Source: Pyrrhoderma lamaoense
Lineage: Eukaryota > Basidiomycota > Agaricomycetes > Hymenochaetales > Hymenochaetaceae
Direction: 5' to 3'
DNA: 64,000 nucleotides
Assembly (NCBI GenBank): GCA_002794735.1
Contig: NBAZ01000020.1
Coordinates: 1-64,000, forward strand
Shown here: piece after piece, positions 36,259-49,445 of the stretch
Layout of the letters: each line of letters opens with the position of its first letter
Numbering within the stretch: the stretch's first letter is position 1
Position numbers and translations under genes: made by a program
The notes under the pieces: model-generated
Told to the model about the DNA's origin: nothing
The model's input: the letters and a program-made list of their open reading frames with translations, nothing else
Databases searched by the model: none

Positions 36259-38184
36259 GGGTTTATGGAGGGTTATGTGGATTATGTGGGTAGGTGGGTA
36301 GATGAGGCTCTTTACCTTTGACGATACTACTATGACACGAACTTCAATTTTCACTTGTCTATGGCCTTCTATGCTCTGCTCTGCTGCTGAATCTATGTTC
36401 TCGTGCTTTCTCTCTTTCTCCGAGTTATCTCCTTCTGCATCTCCAATGACTTCTACTGGACAATCATCACACTATTATATATTCAATCTACTCACTCAGA
36501 CTCTTATACTGTCGACACGCATACGTGATTTCAATGTATTCTCCTAGTACCTCTCAACTTCCTTTTCCATGACCTCGTTGCTCTTCTCACCTTTTACTAA
36601 CGTTTCGGCTGTCATCCCAAGACTTCTTTCCTTTAGACAACTGATCTCGGGACCATATAGAAATTTACTCTTCTCCTCTAATTCTTTCACTGACACTAAC
36701 TTTCGCTGTACTTCTGCTGTTCTCGACCTCTGGTTCTTATAAGCTTACTAGATATTTAAACCTCACGAAGTTGTGCTCTTAAATTAAATCTATATCTACT
36801 TCCTTAACGACATGTAGTACTACTAGACTGAGCTCTGACATAACACAACATTTTCTCATCTTTATACAGGAACTTGTTGTTTGCTATATATCATAATGTA
36901 TGCGCCATGCTGTGATGGAATTACCGTCTGAAGAGCTTCCTGAGATACAGGCGTTTGGGCTCAGGAACTTGCCCTGAAGGAGAAGTGCACGTCCGTTGAT
37001 ATCGTCAGTCACGTACTATGTACTGAATGTAACTTTCTTGGTCTATCTTCAATCTAGTCCCTTCCGTATAAGCGATTCAAACAGATATGTTTTTACATGT
37101 TTAGACTCGATGATCTTGCTCATGTTAGCTTCATAGGTGTATGGATATACAGAACTAACACTTGAACTACTACAAGAGAAATAGATGGTTTATATCCTCC
37201 CAGACCAAGGTACTAAGAAAAACCTCTATTCTTCCTCGGGTATAGGGAGCTTCTGCACCAATAAGAAAGGTATATATGTGATTCTTCTCGAGATCCTCGC
37301 GAGCCCAACTCTGGGGTAGTGACAAGCTTAGTATTCTATCCAAAGCTTTTACCTCGGAGATTGCCAAGAGATACGATGTCATTGGAAAACATTGAGGGGT
37401 CAAGTATCCTCGTTACCTTTTTCAACAATTATCACAATTTTTTATGATTCGACCGAGGTCACGGCATATACAAACACCACTCTTGGCTGAAGTTCTGGAT
37501 AGTAAACACCCGAATACGTGATGTAGACAAGAACAGAAAGGGAGGCAAACATGCCAGACTCTAGAACCGTTACCAATAATCTGTCAAAAGGATATCCAAG
37601 GATTTTTTTTGTGCATCAGAGATTTGCGACGCAACGCTTCAAGAAATTAGATACGATAGAAAAAAGAAAGTATGATTACGAATAACTTGCTGCTCGCATC
37701 GGGGCAGTACAACCCTTCTATTCTTTTCCCTTCTGTCCCTGCATAATCTCGTCTCTCTCGCTTCTCTTTCCTCTTCACATCCCAATTTTCCTTCTATAAT
37801 GAGAAGAGATGAAGCATAACCGAGCCTAGAATTAATACACACACCACTGTGATACAGTCGTACATCTCTGGACATAACAAGGACCGTACAAATGCCGAAA
37901 ACGGCTCTCAGCCTTCACTCGTGAGTTTGAAGGCCAGAAATGATATTTTCTACAAGAAGTTGAAATGTGCAATGCAGACATCAGAGAGGTATGGTAGAAT
38001 ATGTGTCTTGAATATGAACACAATCTGGACCAGAGGTGTAGATATTGTTCTGTATTCTATATCGAAGAAGCTATACAGTAGACTCTGGGCCCATCACTAC
38101 GAGCTATCAAGAAAGGAGGACACCGGTATCAAGTGGCAATGATAGCCCTGGAAAGTACTATGAGTAGGAATGTGATCAAGTGCA
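36259..38184. other. Gene-poor DNA right of F-box gene
   Basis: There are only short open frames (36302-36547, 37170-37403 minus, 37849-38142 plus) without recognisable domains. A short MELPSEELPEI-like stretch near 36915 resembles an F-box fragment but is followed by a stop. Confidence 0.45.
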
Positions 38185-38389
38185 GTATACGTGTATACAC
38201 ATATACCCTTCCCCTTATTCTCGGAGTAAGCATGCTTTAGAATTTATCGCTAGTGATACCCACTCGAAGTGGAGACATCACATAGGCGCCGGGTGTGCAT
38301 ACGTGCGTCACGGTGTATCTACTAGTCAATATCAGGATAGAAAAATAGTATTTTAATCTAGTGTTCTTATTGGGGAGTGAAAGTTATTA

Positions 38390-39660
38390 ATTATGATATG
38401 ATAGCAGCGAACAAACATGGTCTTTGTATATTGCGTGCATGCCTCCTATCATGAATGCATATCGCACATCGGGAAATAGATTTATAGTATAGGGCTACGA
38501 CTTGAGTGGTATACCACACGTGCTCCGCACTACATCAACCATCATTCTAGTCAATATTATTCCAAGGACAGTACCACGATTACATATTGTTTTACCACAC
38601 CAGTGGAAGTGGAGATACGCAAAAAAATATATCGTTAAAGCCAATATAACACTAAGGCTGATCGGATTGAATGGTGATGGCTTTATAGTGTTCGCTGAAG
38701 AAGTTCTTAGTATGCACATACATTGCTTAAGCATGGCCCTTGCGTCACCACATTGCCTGATATCCCTTGTTCTTCCTAGCACAGCCTTGCTTCTTATTCG
38801 ATTAATACTTATGACTAGGCCCTCGCGGCATGGCCAATCCGTGTATTATTTCAATACAGGTGATTTATCACGGAGTCTAGAGTATGTATGACGGGTAGAA
38901 CGTAAGAAGAACCATGAGATAAACTATCACGAATTGTTTGTACATTTGAAGGACGGACTCCGAGTGGATATCGTGTGAGGGGTGCAAGTTGGTAAAAGTA
39001 GACAATAGAAAAGAAGTATGGTTATGGATAACATATCCTCGCTTACTGCTTAACAACACAGAATAATAGGGTTTGTATCACATCAAGATCCCTATCGAAG
39101 TACAGTCTAGCATCCTTCCATTCCACATACACCCCTGCAATAGCTTCGTCCCTCTCAGCTTCAATTTTCCTCACATCTTATCCCTCTCACGGGGGTGAAT
39201 AGGATCACAAAAAATTTAAATCGCATATCCTAATAAGATTGACCACTTAACTCTGGACACAGCATGCCAGAGCTAATCTACGTCCAATCACTTTTCGTAA
39301 TCGTCCTCCTATCGTATACAATTCATCAAAACTATAGTGTATGTCGATGCCGTGACGGTTTATGAATAATCCTGGAATTATTACTTGATGAATATTTCGT
39401 GAATTTTCAGAATAGAGATAACTGGATGACAGAATAGTAGACAGACGTAGCTATCCTTTGAAAAAACCGCATTCACATTCACATGATCTTGGTCTGTATT
39501 CGATATCAAACAAAATATACAATAGAAGATGGCCTAGCCACACTATCAATCCATCAGAAGAACAGCACAATAGCGGCTAAGTAGCCTAAGCTCCAGAGAT
39601 CTCTGTATATTATATCAAAACCCCTATTCCATATTTCATAAAAGCTAATGAGTGATCCCC
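38390..39660. other. Repeated upstream DNA of the 39852 X gene
   Basis: It carries fragmentary open frames on both strands (38502-38891 plus; a minus-strand DVRKIEAERDEAIAGVYVE stretch near 39110-39175). The relatives of these frames upstream of other X copies are broken differently. No gene is called. Confidence 0.4.
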
Positions 39661-39673
39661 GACAACATAGAAT

Positions 39674-39797
39674 TCTCGGAACGAGATCTTGGTCGAGTAT
39701 AAGCCATGAGCGTCCGGAGGATATTTGTACCTGACATAATATCCCATCAGTAAAAAATACCCTGCACCTAGGCATTCTTGCCGAGTAGGATAAATAG
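39674..39797 (+). promoter_or_regulatory. X-family promoter module of 39852 copy
   Basis: TCTCGGAACGAGA is at 39674-39686, 166 bp upstream of the ATG. The TATA-like GATAAATAG is at 39789-39797. Confidence 0.65.
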
Positions 39798-39851
39798 GAC
39801 AGTTGTCTCAGAGCAGATCCCTCAGTCCTCGACTACATCCTCATTCTCCCA

Positions 39852-41266
39852 ATGTCCTTCTCCTTTCCTCACCCATTCATGCTCGGACAAGAGAACCAGC
39901 TCAACAACACCTTCCAGATCCATGGTGGCGCTCCCGGGCTACAAGAAGGGGAGCTATTTCCCAGAAAGCGAAAGAGGACGCAGACAGAGGTGCCCCTTGA
40001 CGCACCCAAAAAGAAATGTAGAATCCAAGATTTTGCAGACAACTGCGAAAAAAATGAACATCATACACTTCCATTGGGCATCGTCCCAGTATCGGCTCAT
40101 AATCCTTACTCTGCCCCACCTGCTCCAACCCCATTAAGCTCGAACTGGTTCCTCGATTTGTCGCATGGATATCACCATGCCGGGCTCAGTCTGACAGGAC
40201 ATCACGCTGATGTTCCAGATCTTCTAGGGCAGGGGTTAGACCAAGGGGTCATCGCTGAGAATGACCTGCAAGATCTGTCTCCTGTGGACGTTGGTCAGGA
40301 ATCTGTCATATCGTCCTGGGTGCAGGGCGACAGCTGCCTGGTTAATCGATACCAAGATAAATTTGCACACACGGTCACGGGACCAGGTAAGTCCTTCTGT
40401 TTGTCTTTGTTATTTTTGTATCTATGGTTCATCACATTAACTAAAACTTTCCGTTCTCAGATTCAATATCATTCGGACACTCTCAACAGGGAGAGACTAT
40501 TCAGTATCAAAGAAATGCACCTCTCCCACCCAGCAGCGGCTCTTTGCCAATGCCAACGCAGTTCACTCCCGGACTCATGCAGTACATGAATCAATCTCTC
40601 AGTTTGTATGATGTATTGCCTGTGGAGGAGCCAATCAGTAGATTGGCCATATCGAAAAGGAACGGGAAAGTCAGAAAAGATGCAAATGCAAAATGCAGAA
40701 TTGAAAATGTTGAAGGTAATGGACTTGCACCATACGATGTATGTAACGCTACTACAAATATCGAGACGTTGTTGATGCTGACAGTGAAAATGTAGATTGA
40801 TCCTTTCACCTCACTGGCCAATTCTACATGGACCGATACCACTGGTATCCAATCTTCAATGCCAACATGGGTGAACGACACCAGTCACTTTGGGCTACTC
40901 GCGCCACCATATTCATCACCCGCTTCCCAACAAGCCAACCTCTCCCAAATTCCTGGAAGAAATATTTTTATATCATCCAATAATCTCGTGTCGCCGATAC
41001 TGATACCTCCCCCTGCACAAATGTCATTGGTCTCTTCAGAGAGTTCTGGGATCACGGAGCCCTCTCAGCTTGGACAAATAAAGGAATGTGTAGACACTCC
41101 TGTATCCGCCAAAGGCGTGGCTGTGAAAGGCGCTGGTAGGCGGAAAGCAAAAAGGTCACGAAACAAAAAGAAGAAGACAGGATGTGGGAACACGAATATC
41201 CAGACAGGTACTTACCGACGTATCGAGTTTGTACCCGATCCCCTTTCCAGTCTAGTTAGCAAGTAG
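39852..41266 (+). CDS. X-family protein, F-type with B-like exon 1, core side (intact)
   Basis: The exons are 39852-40386, 40461-40738 and 40796-41266, giving 427 aa with all phases correct. The second intron (40739-40795, 57 nt) removes an in-frame TAG as in the other F-type genes. Exon 1 is longer and B-like (TEVPLDAPKKKCRIQDFAD), whereas exons 2 and 3 are almost identical to the F-type genes at 16982-18369 and 45613-46997. The protein has the same motif order: SFPHPF start, PRKRKRT, QFTPGLMQYMNQ, ISRLAISKRNGKVRKD and a Lys/Arg tail (SRNKKKKTG). It looks like a mosaic produced by recombination. Function is unknown; nuclear location is inferred. Confidence 0.72.
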
Positions 41267-42625
41267 AGCTGTACTTGTATGTAACAGACTAGTTATACAG
41301 TATAGCATCTAAAAAGAGTGAAAGTGTAATACATCCAGGAGTGGTCATACGAATCGTTGGATCCCGATTCCCTCCATCAGAGACAAATATCATATTTTAT
41401 AAGGGCTATTGGGCGATCAATACACATAGATTCTTCAGGACAAGATCTTAATCAAGTTAAAGCCATGAACCTCCGGAAGGTACCTATATCTTGATAAATT
41501 AAGACACCAGAAAACACTATGGATACTCTTGCCAAGCGGGGTCAAAGCATAGTTGTCGCGCAGTAGCCTCCCACTCCTCAACTTAATCTTCATTCTCCTC
41601 AACGACTCACTATCAGTTACGCTCATCTTGCTCATGAGAGAATTTCTTTCATATCACTACCGTTGACTGCAAAGCATGGGAAAAGATTACTATGTATCAT
41701 CCTATATCACAGGCGACTTAGAAGATATGACGTTGATTCAAGTTAATATATATTCTAGTACAGCCTGTTATTGAGCAACGCTGAGGTTGCGAGTAGATGC
41801 TCAGGGGTCATCCAATAGTAGCATCATTAATTCTGAATATGTCATTATGGTAGTTATTCAATAAGTTCGGTCTAGCAGGCCTCCCAGAGGGAAGAAAGTT
41901 GCGCGGGTTATTTTGCTTTTAGGAGCTAATTGTGAACACAAGATAATATACTAAAGACTCTCTGCTGTAACTCATTTGCTTCTTCGGAAATCTTGAAACA
42001 ATCATCATCTTTCCCCCTCCCTTCCAAAAGAGCGCAGGTTGTAAGTTGAAGCTCGGTCGAGATGACCATCTCATGTGTTACTTGAGTTTAAGAATGGGTT
42101 ATTTTGGGTTGAAGAAGCGTGCAACTGATGTGTTTCATCATTTGCTGCCATTTGAAATTTGACTCCAATCACGATTCTTTGGTTCTCGAGTTCTAACCTT
42201 ATCATGCGTTGTTGTGCTCGAGTAGTGCTATGAACTACATTTCTTACTTTATCCTATGCTTTGAGCTTACTTAGTCCGCTGTAGATTGTATATACATCCG
42301 AACAATATTCGCGCTCTCTACTAAGTCGATACTTGAAGTCCACTATCAATGCGATGTTGTATAATATACGGTTAACACCAAGCTTTGCTGGTGTACCCCA
42401 TCTATCATGCTTCTGAGCTACGATTCTGGTGCAATGCTATGAGTACACATGCAACGGTCGAGTCATTTGAGCCAAAACCCATCCTGATTTGTTTATATCC
42501 GCACACTTCTGTGTCTCATCAATCCCTTGACCTTGCCTGTCACAGACTCTTTCCTTAGTATAAAAGCTAAGCTCTATAGAAACAACAGGGTACTACCTCG
42601 AGCTCATCATCGATCAAGTACACAC
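41267..42625. other. Downstream DNA of the 39852 X gene
   Basis: It is a direct-repeat relative of about 46998-48496 and an inverted relative of 15500-16980. It contains a frame-broken copy of the 93-aa open frame (minus, about 41930-42210). No gene is supported. Confidence 0.5.
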
Positions 42626-42634
42626 CTACAGGGT

Positions 42635-45433
42635 GAAAGTAATGAAAGTGCATGTAATCGAATATTGCAAAAGCCTCTTTGCTGTTTCTTAAAAGGATCA
42701 TAAATTTGACTTGATCACGTATGTTTGTTATGATCTCGAGTTCAAAATTAGTGACCCTTATTTGCATTCTTATTCTAGACTTGAGTTATCAATTTAAGAT
42801 TAGCTTCCTGCGAATTAGATTTACTACAAGTCTTGACCTATGATGGCTACCTTCTATGTATACGTATCTGGAATTAGCTTGATTTCTCCTCATTTATATA
42901 TATTTGCTGCGCAAATTTCGAATAAATGATTGTAAGGAAAATCATTACAAAGCCTCATATGTTTTCATGACCGTCATTAATGTGTCTTCAATTATCGACT
43001 TAGGTATACGAAGGAACGCTAAGGACATAAGAATTCACTTACGTATACTTACTAGAGCCTGGCATTTCTAGGTATACCTCACTGTAGAATACCGACTTCT
43101 TGGGTTCTTTAACTGGATCAAGCTGGATATGTATATCAGCTACGGTTATAGAAACAACAAGAATTCATGTAATCCCGTCATCTACAACCCGATACTAAAT
43201 CCCGAACGTACATTCGCATATCCACATCACTGCCCATGCAATAGCTTAAATCGGGGAAACGGTGTCTCGAGATTAGGTATAAACGTGTCTAGGCATCAAG
43301 TAACGCAAGATGTGATGGTACTATCTTCGTTTCCATCAATTACAGCAAGTGTCTACTACCAATATCCGATATCTTTTGCTATAGCTATAGAATCTGACCT
43401 TGGAATCGTGTATCGAACCCCTTGGATTGAATTGTCTACTTATTTTAAGAAAAAAAACATCCTTCTATAATTGATGACTTCTTCAACCACTCACTATTGT
43501 GAAGTGACTGTACCTCCTGCTGAAGCTCTTAGCTCTTAGCTTCAGCGTTCCAATTATCTTGATGTCGTGACGTTGATATACAAAAATGCTGTCATTTCTG
43601 ATTTCCGGTAAATTCGAAACTAGGCCAGAGCTCTACTTTCTTCCGGAGTTCAACCGTTTTTAGTTTTGTATCTAACAACTGTCATGACAAGTAACTATAT
43701 TCAAAATTAGTATCACCGTTGAGAGTAGAATTGTTGTGCATACTCACACTTTCCAGTATTGGCCTGATGTTTCGTTTTTGCATTCACTATGTTCCTGCAT
43801 CTGTAATCACTGTTACGGAGTGTCTTTACAAGGTTTTAGTGTAGAAAAATGCAGGATGGAATAGTGAATGTATCTCGCAGATTATTGAATAATATAACTG
43901 ACGAAGTTGATTTGTGTATCGAGTTAAGCAGATAAGAGAACGGAGATTACGCAAGGCAGAGTAGTCTAGGTCACTGTTGATTTATGCACGATATGATAAT
44001 TCACACGCTATTTCGCTCTATTGTTCTCACTGGTAGGTTGAAAGCTACTGATCACGAAAAGAAAACCCGTTTACAGTATACACTCGATAAGTCCCATGAA
44101 AGAAAGTAGGTCCATTTTCAATGTGTTTCTTACGTGCATGTCTCCTAGTATGAATACTTATAGTACATGTACATTGTAAACGACTTGAAGCATAGTATGC
44201 CTGAGAGGTGCTACAATTCAAGTGGTACCACACGTGCTCAGTCCTACATCAATCATCATTCTAGTCTATATTATTCCAAGGACAGTCCCACTATTATATA
44301 TTGTTTTACCACACCAGTGGAAGTGGAGATACGCAAACTAACATATCGTTAAAGCCAATATAACACTAAGATTGATCGGATTGAATCGTGACGGCTTATT
44401 AGTGTTCGTCGAAGAAGTTCTTAGTATGCACATACCACAATTCGAAGCCTAGAGATTTCACTCGGCATTGCTTAAGCATGGCCCTTGAGTCACTGCATTG
44501 CCTGATGTCCCTTGTTCTTCCTAGCATAGCCTTGCTTCTTATTCGATTAATACTTATGACTAGGTCCTCGCGGCATGGCCAATCCGTGTATTATTTCAAT
44601 ACAGGTGATTTATCATGGAGTCTAGAATATGTATGACGGGTAGAACGTAAAAAGAATCATGGAATAAATTACAGGGTCATTTTATCGCAAATTGTTTATT
44701 CGAAGGACGGACTCCGAGTGGTTATCGTGTATGGGGTGGAAGCTGGTAAACCTAGACAATAGAAAAGAAGCATGGTTATGGATAAAATGTCCTCGCTTAC
44801 TGCTTAACACCACAGAGTAATAGGGTTTGTATCACATCAAGATCCCTATCGAAGTACAGTCTAGCATCCTTCCATTCCACATACACCCCGGCAATAGCTT
44901 CGTCCCTCTCAGCTTCAATCTTCCTTACATCTCAATCCCTCTCACGGCGTGAGGAGGATCACAAATGTTTAAATCGCATATTCTAGAAATATTGACCACT
45001 TAACTCTGGACACAGCATGCCGGAGCCAATCTACGTCCAATCACTTTTTTGTAATCGTCCTCCTATCGTATACAATTCATCAAAACTATAGTGTATGTCG
45101 ATGCCGTGACGGTTTATGAATAATCCTGGAATTATTACTTGATGAATATTTCGTGAATTTTCAGAATAGAGATAACTAGGTTGTAAAGAGCAATGACAGA
45201 ATAGTAGACAGACGTAGCTATCCTTACAACTACCGCATTCACATGATCTTGTTCTGTATTCGATATCGAACAAAAAGTACAATAGGGAAGGACCTAGCCA
45301 CTCTACCAATCCATCAGAAGAACACCACAGTAACGGCTAAGTAGCCTAAACTCATGAGATCTCGGTATATTATAACAAGACCCCTATTCCATATTTCATA
45401 AAAGCTAATGAGTGATCCCCGACAACATAGAAT
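42635..45433. other. Inner end of right arm, upstream DNA of the 45613 gene
   Basis: This is the mirror of about 18540-21290. Short open frames (43129-43470 plus, 45031-45309 minus) correspond to frames on the left but carry indels. Near 44840-44960, on minus, a DVRKIEAERDEAIAGVYVE stretch reappears after a stop. No gene is called. Confidence 0.45.
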
Positions 45434-45557
45434 TCTCGGAACGAGATCTTGGTCGAGTATAAGCCATGAGCGTCCGGAGGATATTTGTACCTGACATAAT
45501 ATCCCATCAGTAAAAAATACCCTGCACCTAGGCATTCTTGCCGAGTAGGATAAATAG
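45434..45557 (+). promoter_or_regulatory. X-family promoter module of 45613 copy
   Basis: TCTCGGAACGAGA is at 45434-45446, 167 bp before the ATG. The TATA-like GATAAATAG is at 45549-45557. Confidence 0.65.
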
Positions 45558-45612
45558 GACAGTTGTCTCAGAGCAGATCCCTCAGTCCTCGACTACATCC
45601 TCATTCTCCCCA

Positions 45613-46997
45613 ATGTCCTTCTCCTTTCCTCACCCATTCATGCTCGACCAAGGAAGCCAGCTCAACAACACCCCCCAGATCCATGGTGATCCTTCCGGGC
45701 TACAAGAAGGGGAACTATTCCCCAGAAAGCGAAAGAGGACGCAGACAGAGGTGCTTCTTAACGCGCCTCAAAAGAAATGTAAAACCCAATATATTGCGGA
45801 CAACCGCAATCATAAGGAAACATCTACACTTCCGTTGGGCAACGCCCACGTATCGACCCTTAACCTACACCCTGCCCCACCTGTTCCATCGAGCTCGAAC
45901 TGCTTCCTCGATTTGCCGAATGGCAATCATGATGCCGAGCTCGGTCAAGGAGTACACCACGTCAGTGCTTCAGATCTTCAAGCCCTCGTCCAGGATGGGC
46001 TATATGGTCTGTCTCCTCTGGACGTTGGTCAAGCGTTTGACATTCCGCCCTGGGTGCAGGGCGACAGCTGCGCTATCCTGGACAATCGATATCAAGATAC
46101 ACACACGGTCACGGGACCAGGTAAGTCCTTCTGTTTGTCTTTGTTATTTTTGTATCTATGATTCATCGCATCAACTAAAACCTTCCGTTCTCAGATTTAG
46201 TATTATTCGGGAACTCTCAACAGAGCGAAACTAATCAATATCAAAAAGATGCACCTCTCCCACCCAGCAGCGGCTCCTTACCGATTTCACCGCAGTTCAC
46301 TCCCGGACTCATGCAGTACATGAATGAATCTCTCAGTTTGTATGTATTGCCTGTGGAGGAGCCAATCAGTAGATTGGCCATATCGAAAAGGAACGGGAAA
46401 GTCAGAAAAGATGCAAATGCAAAATGCAGAATTGAAAATGTTGAAGGTAATGGACTTGCACCATACGATGTATGTAACGCTACTACAAATATCGAGACGT
46501 TGTTGATGCTGACAGTGAAAATGTAGATTGATCCTTTCACCTCACTGGCCAATTCTACATGGACCGATACCACTGGTATCCAATCTTCAATGCCAACATG
46601 GGTGAACGACACCAGTCACTTTGGGCTACTCGCGCCACCATATTCATCACCCGCTTCCCAACAAGCCAACCTCTCCCAAATTCCTGGAAGAAATATTTTT
46701 ATATCATCCAATAATCTCGTGTCGCCGATACTGACACCTCCCCCTGCACAAATGTCATTGGTCTCTTCAGAGAGTTCTGGGATCACGGAGCCCTCTCAGC
46801 TTGGACAAATAAAGGGATGTGTGGAAACTCCTATATCCGTCAAAGATGTGAATGTGAAAGGTGCTGGTGGGCGGAAGGCTAAGAGGACACGGAACAAAAA
46901 GAAGAAGACAGGATGTGGGAACTCGAATATCCAGACAGGTACTTACCGACGTATCGAGTTTGTACCCGATCCACTTTCCAGTCTAGTAAGCAAATAG
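45613..46997 (+). CDS. X-family protein, F-type, right arm (intact after splicing)
   Basis: The exons are 45613-46120, 46195-46469 and 46527-46997, giving 417 aa. It is the arm partner of 16982-18369, with few changes (LDQGSQ for LGQENQ, ETST for ETFT, one Asp codon deleted in SLYVLPVEE). The 57-nt second intron (46470-46526) again ends in the TAG that would otherwise stop translation. The frame is preserved across all three exons despite the changes, including an in-frame 3-nt deletion, which favours a functional gene. Motifs and inferred nuclear location are as for the left partner. Confidence 0.72.
46470..46526 (+). other. 57-nt intron derived from coding sequence (F-type)
   Basis: It has a GTATGT donor, CTGAC branch-like motif and TAG acceptor, is 57 nt long and lies between codons. 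The equivalents are 17453-17509 and 40739-40795. In A-, B- and C-type copies the aligned DNA is coding; the C copy reads GCATAT where F has GTATGT. Confidence 0.65.
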
Positions 46998-47810
46998 AAG
47001 ACGTCGTTTTCTACTATATAGTATCTTACTGTACTTGTATGTAGCAGACTAGTTATACAGTATAACATCTAAAAAGGGTGAAAGTGTAATACATCCAGGA
47101 GTGGTCATACGAATCGTTGGATCCCGATTCCCTCCATCAGAGCCTGATATCATATTTTATAAGGGCTATTGAACGATCAATACACATAGATTCTTCAGGA
47201 CAAGATCTTAATCAAGTTAAAGCCATGAACCTCCGGAAGGTACCTATACCTTAATAAACTAAGACATCAGAAAACACCCTGGATACTCCCGCCAAGCAGG
47301 GTCAAAGCATAGCTATCACGCAATGGCCTCCCACTCCTCGACTTAATCTTCATTCCCCTCAATGACTCAACATCAGTTTCTGTCATCTTGCTCATGAGAG
47401 GAGGATATCTTTCATATCACTAACGTTGATTGCGAAGCATAGGAAAAGATTAGTATGTATCAGAGCTATATCACTGGCGACTTAGAAAATACGTTAATTC
47501 ATGTTAATATATACTCTAGTACAGCCTGTCATTGAACAACGCTGAGGTTGCGAGTAGATGCTCAGGGGTCATCCAATAGTAGCATCATTAATTCTAATTA
47601 TGTTACAGTGATAATTGCTCAATAAGCTCAGTCTAGCAGGCCGCCCACAGCTTTATGACCGAGCACTTCTTATCAGAATGTACCTACAGAGTCTCTAATG
47701 TGTAGTGAGCTGTATTACATCGAAAATATCTGTTCGATGATCTGCACGAGGGAAGATAGTTGCTCGTGTTATTTTGCTTTTATCAAGAATGATAATTAAC
47801 CTATTGGGGG

Positions 47811-48092
47811 CTAAAATGTGAGCACATGATAATATACTGAAGGCTCTCTGCTGAAGCTCAGTTGCATCTTCAGAAATCTTGAAACAATCATAATCTTGCC
47901 TCCCGTCCTTCGATAAGAGAGCAGGTCGTAAGTTGAAACTCGATCGAGATGATCATCACTTTTATTGCTTAATTCTAAGAATGGGTTATTTGGGATTGAA
48001 GAAGCGAGCACCTGATATGTTTCATCATTTGCTGCCATTGAATATTTGACTCCAATCACGATCCTTTGGTTCTCGAGTTCTAACCTTATCAT
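47811..48092 (-). CDS. Small hypothetical ORF (93 aa), right-arm copy
   Basis: It is the mirror of 15887-16168 and appears to have one amino-acid difference (STYDLL for STYNLL). No domain is recognised. It lies downstream of the F-type gene on the opposite strand. It could be a chance frame in recently duplicated DNA. Confidence 0.25.
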   Translation of the reverse strand: MIRLELENQRIVIGVKYSMAANDETYQVLASSIPNNPFLELSNKSDDHLDRVSTYDLLSYRRTGGKIMIVSRFLKMQLSFSREPSVYYHVLTF

Positions 48093-48497
48093 GCGTCACT
48101 GTGCTCGAGTAGTGCTATGAACTACAACACTCACTTTATTCTATGCTTTGCACTTACTTTGTCCTCTGTAGAATGTATATACATCCGACCGATACTTGAA
48201 ATCCACTGATAATGCGATGTTGTTGTATATTATCCGGTTAACATCAAACTTTGATGGTGCACTTTATCTATCATGCTTCTGAACTCTCTTTCTGGTGCAA
48301 TGCTATGAATACACATGCAATAGTCGAGTCATTTGTACCAAATCTCATCCAAAATTGTGCATATCCGCACACTTATGTGTCTCAACAATCTTTGTACCCT
48401 GCCCGTCACAGAATCTTTCCTTGGTATTAAAGCAAACTTTGTAGAAATAACAGGGTACTACCTCAAGCTCATCCTCGATCAAGTACACACCTACAGA

Positions 48498-49445
48498 ATG
48501 TCCCTCTATACTCCTTCGATAGTGCTCCTTGACGCGCCACTAAAGAGATATTTAACCCCAAATTCTGCAGACAACTGCAAAAACGATGAAATGTTTACAC
48601 TTCCTTTGGGCAACGCCCCTGTATCGTCTATTGATCTCCAACCTGTCCCACCTGCTCCGTCAATCTCGAACTTAAGATTTGTCCCGAGCTAATCATTATG
48701 CCGGCCCCAGTCTAGGAGGACAACACGGGTTAGAGAAAGGAGTCCTCGTCCAGAATGGAGTGCTTGGTCTGTCTCCTCTGGACGTTGGCCAGACGTTTGA
48801 ATTTCAGTCCGGGATACTTCGTATACATTAGACCAGGTAGAGGTCGCCATTCGGTCTGATCGATATGGAGCTACAGGCACGGGCACGAGACCAAGTAAGT
48901 TCTTATATCTATCTTTGTATCTATTTGTGATGTTTATCTATGGACCATTGCACTCATTAGAATCTCTATCCAGTCATGGACTTGATCCAGCAATGGCTCT
49001 GCTGGCTGCGCATGTAGTCGTTCAAACACCCCAGGCCTTCCTTCTTCCTCAGAGAGGACTTTATTGAGAGTGACATTGGAAACTCAATCATGTCACACAG
49101 AAGAGTATTCTTTCTCAGAACCTCGTCCATGTACCACTCCCACTCAGCAACCGCTCCCCTTACCAACGCAAATATGGCTCATTCCGGGCCCTCAATTCCT
49201 ACGTGGATGAACGACACTAGTCATCCTGAATCAACCACGTTGCCGGGATTATTACCCGAAACCAGCAGATCCCATATCCACAATGTGTTTGAGACGATAG
49301 TCTCATACACGATACTAAATCCATATCCACGATACAGATAGCTTCCCCTACACAACCATCACTGCCCTCTTCAGAGAGTTCTGGCATAATGGGGCACTCT
49401 CAGGTTTCCAGGATAAAGGAGAGTGTGGCTACACCCGTACCAGCG
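48498..49445 (+). pseudogene. X-family copy E, right arm, 5'-truncated
   Basis: The ATG at 48498 gives MSLYTPSIVLLDAPLKRYL. X homology starts only at LLDAPLKRYL, so the N-terminus and KRKR motif are missing. The frame stops after SISNLRFVPS (48692). Exon 2 remnants run to about 49445 (IPTWMNDTSHPES, SSGIMGHSQVSRIK) and lack the basic tail. The start coincides with the breakpoint of the direct repeat ending at 48496. Confidence 0.65.

Larger units (their letters stand above)
38185..42625 (+). repeat. Direct-repeat unit carrying an extra F-type X gene
   Basis: The unit is related in the same orientation to about 44100-48496 (offset about 5.7-5.9 kb), covering upstream DNA, the X gene and downstream DNA. 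Its first part resembles 3400-5290. Its right end (GATCAAGTACACACCTACAG at 42606-42625) matches 48477-48496. After that point this copy continues into the inverted-repeat arm end, while the other continues into truncated X copy E. Confidence 0.75.

Noticed and set aside
36898..36976. Short F-box-like frame (MELPSEELPEI)
   Set aside because: It ends at a stop after about 20 codons and no acceptable splice continuation was seen. It is probably a remnant or chance.
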